From positions 1-49,385 of the forward strand of contig PENC01000035.1 of the NCBI GenBank assembly GCA_003674045.1: a stretch of DNA of 49,385 bases, given 5' to 3'. Origin of the DNA: Streptomyces griseocarneus. Lineage in GTDB: Bacteria; Actinomycetota; Actinomycetes; Streptomycetales; Streptomycetaceae. The notes beneath the pieces were generated by a model. It saw only the letters and a program-made list of their open reading frames with translations, ran no database searches and was not told the origin of the DNA. The position numbers and the translations under genes were made by a program. This document shows, piece by piece, positions 41,134 to 49,211 of this stretch; the first letter of the stretch is position 1; every line of letters starts with the position of its first letter.

Positions 41134-41934
41134 TCAGCCCTGCCGCGGGAGCAGCACCGCACCCAGGTCGACGATGCGGTAGCCACGGGCCTGGACGGCG
41201 TCGATGATCCGCGGGAGTGCCTCGGCGTCCAGCGCCGCGTCCTGGCCGGTGTCGGCGCCGACGTGCATCTGCACGATCTGTCCGGGCACGAGGTCCCGTA
41301 CCACCCGGTCGACGGCTTTCTGGACCGTGATGCCGCCCGCGGGGCCGAGGTAGCCCTGAGTGTCGGTGGTGAATTCGATGTCGGCGTAGCCGAGTTCGTT
41401 GACGCAGGCGATGCCCCGCGGGGTGGTGGCGCTGTAGGGGAAGCGGAAGAACGGCAGGGGTTCCTTGCCCGCCGCCGCGCGGATGGCCCGGTCGGCGCGC
41501 AGCACCTCGTCCGCCGCCTGCGGGCAGGTGAGGTCGTCGAAGAGGGGGTGGCTGTAGGAGTGGCTGCCGATGCCGTGTTCCGCGGCCATCGCCCGTACGG
41601 CGGCCGGGTGGCGTTCGGCGAACTGGCCCGTCGGGAAGAACGTGGCGGGGACGTGGCGTTCGCGCAGCACGTCCAGGACGGTGGCGACGCCGGTCTCGTC
41701 CCACGCCGCGTTGAAGGTGAGGGCGACCACGCGCCGGGTGGTGCGCATCCGCCGGTTCTCGGAGCCGAAGAGGGCCTCCAACGGGCCCTGTTCCGCGTGG
41801 CCCCGGACACTCGCGGCGGGTGAGGCGTAGGCCGTGGGAGCGGGGTGCGGTCGCCCGCTCCCGGGGAGGGTCGTCAGGGCCAGGGCGGTCAGGACGGCGA
41901 GGGACGTCGCGGCCACGGAGGCGAAGCGCTGCAT
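41134..41934 (-). CDS. NodB-type polysaccharide/peptidoglycan deacetylase, secreted (266 aa)
   Basis: A signal peptide (MQRFASVAATSLAVLTALAL) precedes a NodB homology domain from residue 70. Motif 1 reads LTFNAAWDETG at 72-82 instead of TFDDG, so the catalytic-base Asp is Asn. The metal His pair is intact in SHSYSHP (H125, H129), followed by FFRFPYS and QIVQMHVGADTGQDAALDAE. The LTFNAAW form is also what I recall in other actinobacterial members, and the Asp in WDETG may compensate. It would act on cell-wall glycan or chitin oligomers outside the cell. Confidence 0.87.
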   Translation of the reverse strand: MQRFASVAATSLAVLTALALTTLPGSGRPHPAPTAYASPAASVRGHAEQGPLEALFGSENRRMRTTRRVVALTFNAAWDETGVATVLDVLRERHVPATFFPTGQFAERHPAAVRAMAAEHGIGSHSYSHPLFDDLTCPQAADEVLRADRAIRAAAGKEPLPFFRFPYSATTPRGIACVNELGYADIEFTTDTQGYLGPAGGITVQKAVDRVVRDLVPGQIVQMHVGADTGQDAALDAEALPRIIDAVQARGYRIVDLGAVLLPRQG

Positions 41935-42014
41935 GCCCGGCCCAACGCTCCGGGCCCCGGCGCGACACGCCCGTACGCGTGTCCGCGTGCGTCCCCGCCG
42001 TCCCGCCGTGGCGG

Positions 42015-43010
42015 TCAGGCTGCCTGCGCCTGGTCGTAGAGGGTCTTGATGTCGTCGCCGAAGTACGGTCCGAACATCGTGTTCGGCAGGAAGACATAGC
42101 CGAAGCTGTTCACCGATGCCTGGAGCCCGGCGCCGGTGGACTCGTCGAAGGACGCGAACCACGGGCCACCGCTGGAACCGCCCGTCATGTTGCAGGACAG
42201 GCCGTGGTCCTTGGTGAGGAGGAAGTCCTTGATGGACGTCCCGCTGCAGTAGATGAGCTTGGTCCCGTCGTACGGAGAGGCGGCGGGGAAGCCGAAGGCG
42301 TAGAGGGACTGGTTGTACGCGCCGTTGAACTGGAGGCCCTGGGCGCCGACGGCCTGCGTGAGGGTCTGGCCATTGAGCTGGCCGACGACGGCGGCGCCGA
42401 CGTCGAAGTTCATGTCCTCACTGGCGACCCACTGGGGCGTGGACATCGTCTTGGAAGCGGTCCAGGTGCCGTAGGGCGACTGACCGTCGTGGTAGCCGGG
42501 GGCGAATGTCCAGTTGGTGTGCCAGGCGCCCTGGTACTTGACGCAGTGGCCCGCGGTGAGGACGGTGCTGCCGTTCTGGCTGGTGACGGCGTCACCGGAG
42601 CAGGACGCGTTGCGGCCCTGGAAGGTGAAGAACACCCGCCCGGTGGTCTTCAGGACGGCACCGTTCCCGCCCCAGGCCCCGCCGGGCTGGGGGAAGTCCT
42701 TCACGGCCACCTTGGAGGATGCCGTCACCGGGGTCTTCGGGGGCGTCGGCGCTATGACGGTGGGTCCGCTCCCCTGCCCCTGGGGCCGGGCGAGGCTGCC
42801 GGGGGCGATGCCCGGCAAGTCGAGCGGCGTGGCGGTGCGCATGCGCTCGGGGGTCCAGTAGTCGCGCACCTTCTGCTGCGCGGCGGCCGTGGCCGCGGCG
42901 GGGTGGGCTGTGGCCGGGGCGGCATGTGCCGTGGCGGCCTGGAGCCCGGTGGTGAACAGGGCTCCGGCGGCCAGCAGGATGCCGGCGACGGTACGACGGG
43001 GACGTCTCAC
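42015..43010 (-). CDS. secreted trypsin-like (V8/glutamyl endopeptidase type) serine protease (331 aa)
   Basis: GTG 43010 follows AAGGAG by 5 nt. A signal peptide (residues 1-30, A-H-A) and a pro-region of about 90 residues precede the catalytic domain. Triad: His155 in LTAGHC, Asp203 in NFDVGAAVV and Ser280 in MTGGSSGGPW. Cys in NASCSGD, AGHC, IYC and LSC could form two disulfides. The fold is chymotrypsin-like S1B/V8 rather than subtilisin. It is exported and probably matures by removal of the pro-region. A chagasin-like gene lies 202 bp upstream on the same strand. Confidence 0.92.
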   Translation of the reverse strand: MRRPRRTVAGILLAAGALFTTGLQAATAHAAPATAHPAAATAAAQQKVRDYWTPERMRTATPLDLPGIAPGSLARPQGQGSGPTVIAPTPPKTPVTASSKVAVKDFPQPGGAWGGNGAVLKTTGRVFFTFQGRNASCSGDAVTSQNGSTVLTAGHCVKYQGAWHTNWTFAPGYHDGQSPYGTWTASKTMSTPQWVASEDMNFDVGAAVVGQLNGQTLTQAVGAQGLQFNGAYNQSLYAFGFPAASPYDGTKLIYCSGTSIKDFLLTKDHGLSCNMTGGSSGGPWFASFDESTGAGLQASVNSFGYVFLPNTMFGPYFGDDIKTLYDQAQAA

Positions 43011-43175
43011 GCGTACTCCTTCCGCCCTGGCCGCGCGAGGCCCGCGCGGCCGGTGGGGGGACCGGACCGCGTGGCCGCGATCCGGGCAGACGAGCGGTGC
43101 GGATACGAGGGTGCGTGAGGGAGGGTCCCACGGAAACCGTGAATTGTCAGGGGCGCATCAAAAGCATGGCCGGAT

Positions 43176-43206
43176 GGCGCCACCCGGCCTCCGACGGCCG
43201 GGCGCC
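43176..43206. terminator. hairpin downstream of the inhibitor-like gene
   Basis: CCCGGCC (43183-43189) pairs with GGCCGGG (43196-43202), and GGCGCC blocks flank it with a 3-nt bulge. It lies immediately after the stop of the 151-aa secreted protein (minus strand, ends 43213), so it likely ends that transcript before the protease gene. Confidence 0.6.
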
Positions 43207-43212
43207 ACATCG

Positions 43213-43668
43213 TCACCGGACGGTGACAGTGACCTTCCAGTCCATCACGGCACCAGGACACTCGTAGCCGGGGTTGGGAGCGCAGCGCTCGACGGAGTCG
43301 ATGGTCGTGGTGCCGTCGTTCTCCGCGAGGAAAGCCGCCCAGGCGTCTCCGTTCCGGGAGGTGCTCGTGTCGGTCCGCTCGAGTACGTGGCCGTCGGCGG
43401 CCGCGGGCACCTCCCACTTCCAGGTCGCCTGCTCGGCACGGGACCCGACGAGCCGGACCGTGACCACCTCCCCCCTCTCGACGGACACCGAGCGGTCGTT
43501 GTCCCTGTTCGACAACGTGAGTTCGGCCTTCGCGGAGGATCCGGCGTGCGGCACGTACGGCATATGCGAGGTGCGCGTCACGGCGGACGAGAACGGCACG
43601 CAGGCCACGACGGCCGTCAGCACCAGCCCCGCAGCGAGGGAGGCGGCGGGAAATCTTGCGGAACTCAT
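43213..43668 (-). CDS. small secreted protein, possible chagasin-like (I42) inhibitor (151 aa)
   Basis: ATG 43668 gives a signal sequence, FPAASLAAGLVLTAVVACVP. The rest reads as one beta-sandwich. AELTLSNRDNDRSVSVERGE and VVTVRLVGSRAEQATWKWEV are followed by WAAFLAENDGTTTIDSVERC and a final MDWKVTVTV. This strand order (GE-x-V-x-V-x-L, W-x-W, then A-x-x-x-G-T-x-x-I) resembles chagasin-type peptidase inhibitors, but the NPTTG loop is not recognisable. Two Cys (VERCAPNPGYEC) close a loop. A Cys at the end of the hydrophobic run (VVACVP) could instead be a lipidation site. Function is tentative. Confidence 0.65.
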   Translation of the reverse strand: MSSARFPAASLAAGLVLTAVVACVPFSSAVTRTSHMPYVPHAGSSAKAELTLSNRDNDRSVSVERGEVVTVRLVGSRAEQATWKWEVPAAADGHVLERTDTSTSRNGDAWAAFLAENDGTTTIDSVERCAPNPGYECPGAVMDWKVTVTVR

Positions 43669-43799
43669 GTCATCACTCCGGGGGGTCGGACGGGGAGCAC
43701 GGATGTGCAGGCATCCGTTTACATCCATGTCGACCCGACCGATGAACCGCTACACCCCTTTCACCCCATCAGGGAGGTTTCGCGAAGCGAGGGGGTACC

Positions 43800-43911
43800 G
43801 CGCCCCGTATAGGGGCGCGGGACTGCTACAACATGCGGCTCCGCCGCGTGGGCGCGACAAGCCCCCACCCACCGCAGACGGACGAACCGGGGGTCCGGGG
43901 CAGAGCCCCGC
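43800..43911. repeat. recurrent intergenic hairpin element (copy 3) and GGGGCTCTGCCCC stem
   Basis: GCGCCCC (43800-43806) pairs with GGGGCGC (43812-43818), followed by GCGGGACTGC and later GCGCGACAAGCCCCCACCCA. It ends with a GGGGCAGAGCCCC stem near 43900. The set matches the common Streptomyces intergenic element seen at 28579. Seen from the minus strand it ends the GNAT transcript (gene ends 43924). Confidence 0.6.
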
Positions 43912-43923
43912 AGGGCGAGGCGC

Positions 43924-44490
43924 TCAACTGCCGAGCGCCGCGCACATCGCCGAAGGCCCGGGAAAATCCTCCGGCAACGCGTCCATCAGCAGCACGTCGA
44001 CGCACTGCCCGAGCCAGTGGCCGGACTTCCGCAGGCGCCCGGCGAACCGGAAACCCGCCTTCCCGAAGGCCGCGATCCCGGCCCGGTTCGGCTCCAGCAC
44101 CCTCAGCCACGCCGTGCTGAGCGCGCCGAGATGGAACCCCCAGTCCAGCGTCAGGCGGGTGGCCTCCTCGGCATAGCGTTTGCCCCGTTGGGGCGGGGCC
44201 AGGACGATCGTGAACTCGGCCGCCCGCAGGCGCGGTTCGATGTGCAGGGTGGTCATACCGACGGGCTGCTTGTCCTTCAGGCGCACGATCTCGAACGAGG
44301 CGTGGTCCTCGTCGTCCTGTTCCCTCTCCCAGTCGTCCACGCGGACCTCCCAGGACCGCGGGAAGCGTTTGCCGCGACCGAGAATGGTCGCCGGGTCGTT
44401 CTCCCAGAAGTGGTATTCGGTCAGCGTCTCCTGACGGGGGATGCCGAGGGCGAGCCGTTCTCCGGTGAGGAGGAGATGCGGGCTGCTCAT
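43924..44490 (-). CDS. GNAT-family acetyltransferase, RimJ/RimL type (188 aa)
   Basis: LLLTGERLALGIPRQETLTE is the usual RimJ-like start. KDKQPVGMTTLHIEPRLRAA and EFTIVLAPPQRGKRYAEEAT carry the acetyl-CoA loop (Q-R-G-K-R-Y), and LRVLEPNRAGIAAFGKAGFR with FAGRLRK is the conserved N-x-x-x-x-x-x-x-K-x-G-F end. RimJ-type members acetylate protein N-termini or small amines. ATG 44490 has GGAAAG about 8 nt upstream; the gene is followed by an intergenic hairpin element. Confidence 0.85.
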   Translation of the reverse strand: MSSPHLLLTGERLALGIPRQETLTEYHFWENDPATILGRGKRFPRSWEVRVDDWEREQDDEDHASFEIVRLKDKQPVGMTTLHIEPRLRAAEFTIVLAPPQRGKRYAEEATRLTLDWGFHLGALSTAWLRVLEPNRAGIAAFGKAGFRFAGRLRKSGHWLGQCVDVLLMDALPEDFPGPSAMCAALGS

Positions 44491-44659
44491 ATATCGCTTT
44501 CCTTCCAGGCCACACACGGCGGAGCGTCTGGCGTAAGGGGCACAAGGGGGGACGTGGTGAAACGCGTCGGAGGTTCCCCGGCCCCGCCACCTCGCGGCGG
44601 ATGACGCCACCTCTTCCCCTGGACGAGGGATGTTCATCACTTTGTGTATCGTCAATACT

Positions 44660-44670
44660 TCACACTGTGA
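44660..44670. promoter_or_regulatory. TCACA-C-TGTGA palindrome upstream of the G1 peptidase
   Basis: A perfect 11-bp palindrome lies 59 bp before the GTG at 44729. It sits next to GTAT-CGTCA-ATAC (44646-44658), another small dyad. The AT-rich block 44630-44675 is the likely promoter. Overlapping TGTGA/CACA dyads also occur before the GH6 gene (47703-47715). Confidence 0.45.
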
Positions 44671-44728
44671 TCAGTCGAGGTCCGCCGGGCGGCCTGTTCC
44701 GGCCGTCCACCCACGACAGGAGACGCCG

Positions 44729-45562
44729 GTGACCGAGAGACACGCACGGCGCGGACACCACGCGCTGCGCAGAGCGACGCCCTGGGCCCTGCTCGGCGCC
44801 GTCGGGCTGGCCTGCGGACTCGCCATCGCGCCGGCGGGTCAGTCCACCCGCACGACGACGGACCCCTCCATGCCCTCCGCATCCGCCGGCTCCTCCTCCG
44901 CGCACGCCCGCTTCGACCGTTACCGCGGCGACACCCGCAAAAAGGCCCTCGGCAGGCGCCGCCAGCAGAACGGCTACAACTGGAGCGGCTACACGGCGAT
45001 CGGACACTCGTTCACCACGTCCTCGGCCGACTGGACCGTGCCCGACATCTCCTGCTCCTCGCGGGTCGACGCCGTCGCCGAGTGGGTGGGGCTGGACGGC
45101 TGGGGCAACGACACGGTCGAGCAGATCGGCATCCAGGAGAGCTGTGAGAACGGCACCCCGGAGTTCGAGGACTGGTACGAGCTCTACCCGAACGACCCGG
45201 TGTACCTGCGGGACCGCGTCCAGCCCGGGGACCACGTCCACGCGACAGCGCGCTTCCTCGGCGGCTCCTCCTACGAGCTGACACTGCACGACGAGACCCA
45301 GGGCTGGGTCCAGGACAAACGGTTCGACGGCTGGTCCGCGCCGAACGAGAGCGCGGAGGTGATCGTGGAGGCGAACCGCCGGGCGTTCCCGAAGTTCGAC
45401 CGCATCGACTTCACCAAGGTCAGGTTCAACGGCGCCGGCCCCGGCTCGGTCCACGCCATCGGCCTGTGGGCCAGCACCGGAGGGGGCAGGCAGCAGACGG
45501 ACATCACTCCGCTGTACGGGTCCGACCTCGACAGCTTCTCGGTGACATACGTCAGGGAGTGA
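44729..45562 (+). CDS. secreted G1-family glutamic peptidase (eqolisin-like) (277 aa)
   Basis: GTG 44729 follows AGGAGA by 5 nt. The N-terminal signal (ATPWALLGAVGLACGLAIAP) and a Ser/Arg-rich propeptide lead to a catalytic domain from residue 82. NGYNWSGYTAIGHSFTTSSA and DWTVPDISCS start the beta-sandwich. AEWVGLDGWGNDTVEQIGIQ contains the catalytic Gln (Q132). The catalytic Glu is E210 in NESAEVIVE. G1 peptidases are acid proteases best known from fungi, with bacterial members in Streptomyces. Two Cys pairs are possible. It is exported; pH range and substrate cannot be read. Confidence 0.88.
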   Translation: MTERHARRGHHALRRATPWALLGAVGLACGLAIAPAGQSTRTTTDPSMPSASAGSSSAHARFDRYRGDTRKKALGRRRQQNGYNWSGYTAIGHSFTTSSADWTVPDISCSSRVDAVAEWVGLDGWGNDTVEQIGIQESCENGTPEFEDWYELYPNDPVYLRDRVQPGDHVHATARFLGGSSYELTLHDETQGWVQDKRFDGWSAPNESAEVIVEANRRAFPKFDRIDFTKVRFNGAGPGSVHAIGLWASTGGGRQQTDITPLYGSDLDSFSVTYVRE

Positions 45563-45611
45563 GCGCCCACCGAGGGCGAGCACCCGCAAGGCCGTTCCAC
45601 CTTCGGGTGAT

Positions 45612-45651
45612 TTATTCACTGTTTGTCAGTAATTAACCCGGAGCGTACGGC
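45612..45651 (+). promoter_or_regulatory. promoter TTGTCA-N17-TACGGC with overlapping dyad
   Basis: TTGTCA (45623-45628) and TACGGC (45646-45651) have ideal 17-bp spacing upstream of the ABC exporter. Arms 45612-45621 and 45627-45636 match as an inverted repeat at 8 of 10 positions and cover the -35 box, so a repressor could bind there. A 10-bp tandem repeat, CCGCTCGACT, follows at 45669-45688. Confidence 0.5.
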
Positions 45652-45706
45652 ATTGTGCGGAGTCCATTCCGCTCGACTCCGCTCGACTCGCACCTCCGGG
45701 AAGCCC

Positions 45707-47626
45707 GTGACCACCGAGACCAGTGACAGACCCGCCAGCGACGAACCAGCCGAGAACGGCCCTGCCGGTTACGGCCCTGCCGAGGAATTACGGTTCCGCT
45801 CCCGGGGTCTGGCCGCCCTGGAGAAGAACCCCCTCACCGCCCAGACGATGAGCAGGCGCCTGCCCCAGCTCGTGCGGAAGGCGTTCGGGCTGGCCTGGCA
45901 GGTGGACCGGCGCGCGGTCGTCGCGCTGCTGACCTGCCAGCTCCTCTCCGGGGCCTCCGAGGCATTCGGCCTGCTGGCCACCACGGGCACGATCACCGCA
46001 CTCCTCACGTCCGGCCGCATCACCGGCCGTCTGCTGGACGCCGTGCCGTCCCTGTGCGTGCTCGCGAGCGCCGCGGGGCTGCGCGCGCTGCTCGGCATCG
46101 CGGTCAGCAGCATCTCGACCCGCCTCTCGCCGCGGATCTCCCGTGAGGCGGAGATGCAGATGCTCGACGCCGCGATCGACGCGGAGCTCGTCGCGTACGA
46201 CAGCCCCGGGTTCAACGACAGGCGCGAGGCGGCGGACCGGGGTGCCGAGGCCACGCAGGACCTGCTGACGGAGGCACAGGATCTGACGTCCTGTGTCGCC
46301 TCACTGGTCGCCGCGGCCGGAGTGGTGACGCTGCTGCACCCCGTGCTGCTGCCGCTGCTCGTCCTGTCCACGCTCCCCCAGGGGATCGCGAGCGTGCGGG
46401 GGGCGCGTGTCCACTATCTGACGTCCCGTTCCCTGAGCGCCGATCGTCGCGTGCTGGGGATGATGCGCTGGAACGTCACCCACAGGGACCACGCGGACCA
46501 GTTGCGCTCGGGCACCATGGCCCCCTTCCTGCTCGGCCGTTATCGCGCCATCGGCGACCGGATCGACCGGGCCACCGACCGGGCCGTGCACCAGAGCACG
46601 CGGTACGCGCTGCTCGGGGCGGCGGCCGGAGGGATCGCCTCCGGCCTGGTGTGGGCGATGCTGGCGCTGCTGCTGGCCACGGGCCATATGTCGGTGGCCT
46701 CGGCGGGTACGGCGGTCTTCGCCCTGCGTACGGTCGGCTCGTCCCTGCGGGGCATGGTCGGCTACGGCACCCGCCTCTTCCGTACGGGGCTCTACCTGGA
46801 CGACTGGGCGGAATTCATCGACGAGGCGGGCGGCCATCGGATGCGACGCGGCGGCCAGGTGCCGGAGGCCCCGCTGGAGGTCAGGGCGGAGGCGCTGACG
46901 TACTGCTATCCGGGGGCCGAGCGTCCCGCGCTGGAGAAGGTCGACCTGGCGGTGCGGCGTGGCGAGATCCTGGCCCTGGTGGGCGAGAACGGCTCCGGCA
47001 AGACCACGCTCAGCAAGCTCCTGACGGGCCTTTATCTCCCTACGGACGGGTGCGTCACCTGGGACGGCGCGGAGACCGGCGACCTCGACGCGTACGCGAT
47101 GTGGCAGCAGACGGCGGTGGTGCCCCAGGACTTCGCGCACTGGCCGCTGTCCGCACGGGAGAACATCACGCTGGGTCAGCCACGCGAGAGCCACGACGAA
47201 CGGGTGCTCCGGGCGGCCGCGCACGCGGGTGCGGACGAGGTCGTCGCGGGGCTGCGCAGCGGGCTGGACACCCTTCTGGCCCGCGAGTGGTTCGGCGGGG
47301 TGGACCTCTCCGGCGGGCAGTGGCAGCGCATCGCCATCGCCCGCGCCTTCTACCGGCCGGCGGGGCTGCTGGTCATGGACGAGCCCACGAGCGCGCTCGA
47401 CGCGCGGGCGGAGCACCGCATCTTCACCGGTCTGCGGAAGGTCGCGCGGGACCGGGCCGTCGTCCTGGTCACGCACCGGCTGGCGAACGTCGCGGTCGCC
47501 GACCGCATCGTGGTCCTGGACGGCGGCCGGGTCGTCCAGGAGGGCACGTTCGGTGAGCTCACCCGCTCCCCGGGGCTGTTCCAGGAGCTGTGGCGGCTCC
47601 AGAACGACCGGGGCACCGACGGCTGA
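45707..47626 (+). CDS. ABC exporter (TM domain fused to ATPase), TTA codon 28 (639 aa)
   Basis: An N-terminal six-helix exporter domain runs to about residue 370. The ATPase domain has Walker A LVGENGSGKTTLSKL, a Q-loop TAVVPQDFAHWPLSARENIT, signature VDLSGGQWQRIAIARAF, Walker B LLVMDEPTSALD and H-loop VLVTHRLANVAVADRIVVLD. It works as a homodimer or with a partner, exporting lipids, peptides or natural products; the lanthipeptide-export group is similar. Codon 28 (45788-45790) is TTA, so expression should depend on bldA. I chose GTG 45707. A start at 45623 would lie on the -35 box and is rejected. No peptide precursor gene is visible next to it. Confidence 0.9.
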   Translation: MTTETSDRPASDEPAENGPAGYGPAEELRFRSRGLAALEKNPLTAQTMSRRLPQLVRKAFGLAWQVDRRAVVALLTCQLLSGASEAFGLLATTGTITALLTSGRITGRLLDAVPSLCVLASAAGLRALLGIAVSSISTRLSPRISREAEMQMLDAAIDAELVAYDSPGFNDRREAADRGAEATQDLLTEAQDLTSCVASLVAAAGVVTLLHPVLLPLLVLSTLPQGIASVRGARVHYLTSRSLSADRRVLGMMRWNVTHRDHADQLRSGTMAPFLLGRYRAIGDRIDRATDRAVHQSTRYALLGAAAGGIASGLVWAMLALLLATGHMSVASAGTAVFALRTVGSSLRGMVGYGTRLFRTGLYLDDWAEFIDEAGGHRMRRGGQVPEAPLEVRAEALTYCYPGAERPALEKVDLAVRRGEILALVGENGSGKTTLSKLLTGLYLPTDGCVTWDGAETGDLDAYAMWQQTAVVPQDFAHWPLSARENITLGQPRESHDERVLRAAAHAGADEVVAGLRSGLDTLLAREWFGGVDLSGGQWQRIAIARAFYRPAGLLVMDEPTSALDARAEHRIFTGLRKVARDRAVVLVTHRLANVAVADRIVVLDGGRVVQEGTFGELTRSPGLFQELWRLQNDRGTDG

Positions 47627-47769
47627 GGGCCGAGGCACGACGGCCGACAACCGGCACCGGCGGCCGCGAACCCGTTCGGCGCAGTTCGACGAGTTCTGAC
47701 GGTGTGACACATGTGAGGCTGGGAGGGACAGAAGAGACGGAACGACCTGGAACCACGCCAGGGGGACAC

Positions 47770-49059
47770 GTGAGGAACCGACCCGGGAGACACACGGCAC
47801 GCTTTCTCGCCGCCCAGCACGGACGGGGCGTCAGCAATCCACGACGAGGTGTCAGCAATCGGCAAGGCGCCGGTGCGCGCCGCTCCGGTGCCGCCGCGCA
47901 CCGGCACAGACGTACGACCCCGCCCGGCGATCACCGTGGCCTCGCACGCGGCGGGGTCACCCTGCTGGTGTGCACGGGCCTGGTGTGGCTGCACACGCCC
48001 GCCGGGGCGACGCTGGGCGAGAGCGAGGGAGAGGCCACCTCCCCGTTCTGGGTGGAGCCGGGCGGCCCGGCCGCGCGCCAGGTGCGGCTGTGGCGGGAGC
48101 GGGGCCGGGAGGCCGACGCGGCGGTCCTGGAACGGATCGCCGGCCGCCCGGCGGCGGTGTGGCTGACGGACCAGGACCCCAAGGAACAGGCGGAACAGAT
48201 CACCCGTCAGGCCGAGCGCGAGGGCCGCATCCCGGTCCTGGTCGCGTACAACATCCCGCACCGGGACTGCGGCCAGTACTCCGCCGGTGGCGCGGACGAC
48301 GCGGCTCGCTACCGCGCCTGGACCGCACGCGCGGCGGAGGGCATCGGCAGCCGGCAGGCGTGGGTCGTCCTCGAACCCGACGCCCTGGCCCAGTGGGCCT
48401 CCGGCTGTGTCCCGGAACCCGCCGCCTCGCAGCGCCTGGCGCTCCTGGCGGACGCCGTACGCACGTTCAAGGCACGCCCCGGGGCCTCCGTCTACCTCGA
48501 CGCGGGGAACCCCGGCTGGATCTCCGACCAGCAACGACTGGCCGGTGCCATGCTGCGGGCGGGCGTCGGCCGCGCCGACGGCTTCGCGCTGAACGTCTCC
48601 AATTTCCACACCACGCCCGTCACGCGCTCCTACGGCGATCGGCTGTCCGCGCTGCTCGGCGGAGCGCACTACATCGTGGACACGAGCCGCAACGGCAACG
48701 GCCCGCTCCTGCCGGAGGCAGCACACGCGGGGGCCCACGCCGCCGCGCCCGTGCCCCGGGCCGGTATCGCGGCTCCGCCGCCCCGAAACGCCGACGGGAG
48801 GGCACCCACCGAGGATCGGATCCACGGTGTCGCCGGGCAGGCACCGGAAGCAGGCGGTGACGAGCCGTGGTGCAACCCGCCCGGCCGCGCCCTGGGCACC
48901 CCGCCCACCCTCGCGACGGGCAGTCCCCTCATCGACGCCTTCCTCTGGATCAAACGCCCCGGCGAATCCGACGGCACCTGCCGCGGCGCGCCCCCGGCGG
49001 GCCACTGGTGGGCGGACTACGCCCTCCGCCTGGCGGAGGCCACACCCGCATCGCGATAA
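47770..49059 (+). CDS. glycoside hydrolase family 6 cellulase (429 aa)
   Basis: GH6 motifs are in order: VAYNIPHRDCGQYSAGG (158-174, with the acid-region Asp165), VVLEPDALAQWASGC (199-213), VYLDAGNPGW (241-250), GFALNVSNFH (271-280), VDTSRNGNGP (303-312) and WCNPPGRALGTPPTLATGSP to GHWWADYALRLAE at the end. The enzyme cleaves beta-1,4-glucan. Residues 313-365 form a low-complexity insert where most GH6 proteins are short. The N-terminus is an unusual 60-residue Arg/Gly-rich stretch before the hydrophobic GVTLLVCTGLVWLHTPAGA, so a later start or a membrane-anchored form is possible. No cellulose-binding module is present. GTG 47770 follows GGGGGA. Confidence 0.9.
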   Translation: MRNRPGRHTARFLAAQHGRGVSNPRRGVSNRQGAGARRSGAAAHRHRRTTPPGDHRGLARGGVTLLVCTGLVWLHTPAGATLGESEGEATSPFWVEPGGPAARQVRLWRERGREADAAVLERIAGRPAAVWLTDQDPKEQAEQITRQAEREGRIPVLVAYNIPHRDCGQYSAGGADDAARYRAWTARAAEGIGSRQAWVVLEPDALAQWASGCVPEPAASQRLALLADAVRTFKARPGASVYLDAGNPGWISDQQRLAGAMLRAGVGRADGFALNVSNFHTTPVTRSYGDRLSALLGGAHYIVDTSRNGNGPLLPEAAHAGAHAAAPVPRAGIAAPPPRNADGRAPTEDRIHGVAGQAPEAGGDEPWCNPPGRALGTPPTLATGSPLIDAFLWIKRPGESDGTCRGAPPAGHWWADYALRLAEATPASR

Positions 49060-49189
49060 CCCAGGTGTCATACAGGGGAATTCGGCGGCCGTGACGATCC
49101 GATCGCGCGTGCCGCCGAAGTCGTGTGCGCCGACGCTGTCATGACGGTGCGCAGGCGGATCCCGCCGGACAACCTTGCGGAAAAGAAAA
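49060..49189. other. intergenic stretch between the GH6 gene and a minus-strand terminator
   Basis: No coding pattern or regulatory motif is recognised. With the terminator, gene tail and IS that follow, it forms the gene-poor last 326 bp of the window. Confidence 0.4.
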
Positions 49190-49211
49190 ACTGACGCGGC
49201 ATCACGTCAGT
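49190..49211 (-). terminator. intrinsic terminator on the minus strand
   Basis: ACTGACG (49190-49196) and CGTCAGT (49205-49211) form a perfect 7-bp stem with an 8-nt loop. Read on the minus strand the stem runs into TTTTTCTTTT (AAAAGAAAAA at 49181-49190 on plus). Such a U-tract is rare in this GC-rich genome. The gene it served should lie to its right on the minus strand. Confidence 0.7.
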
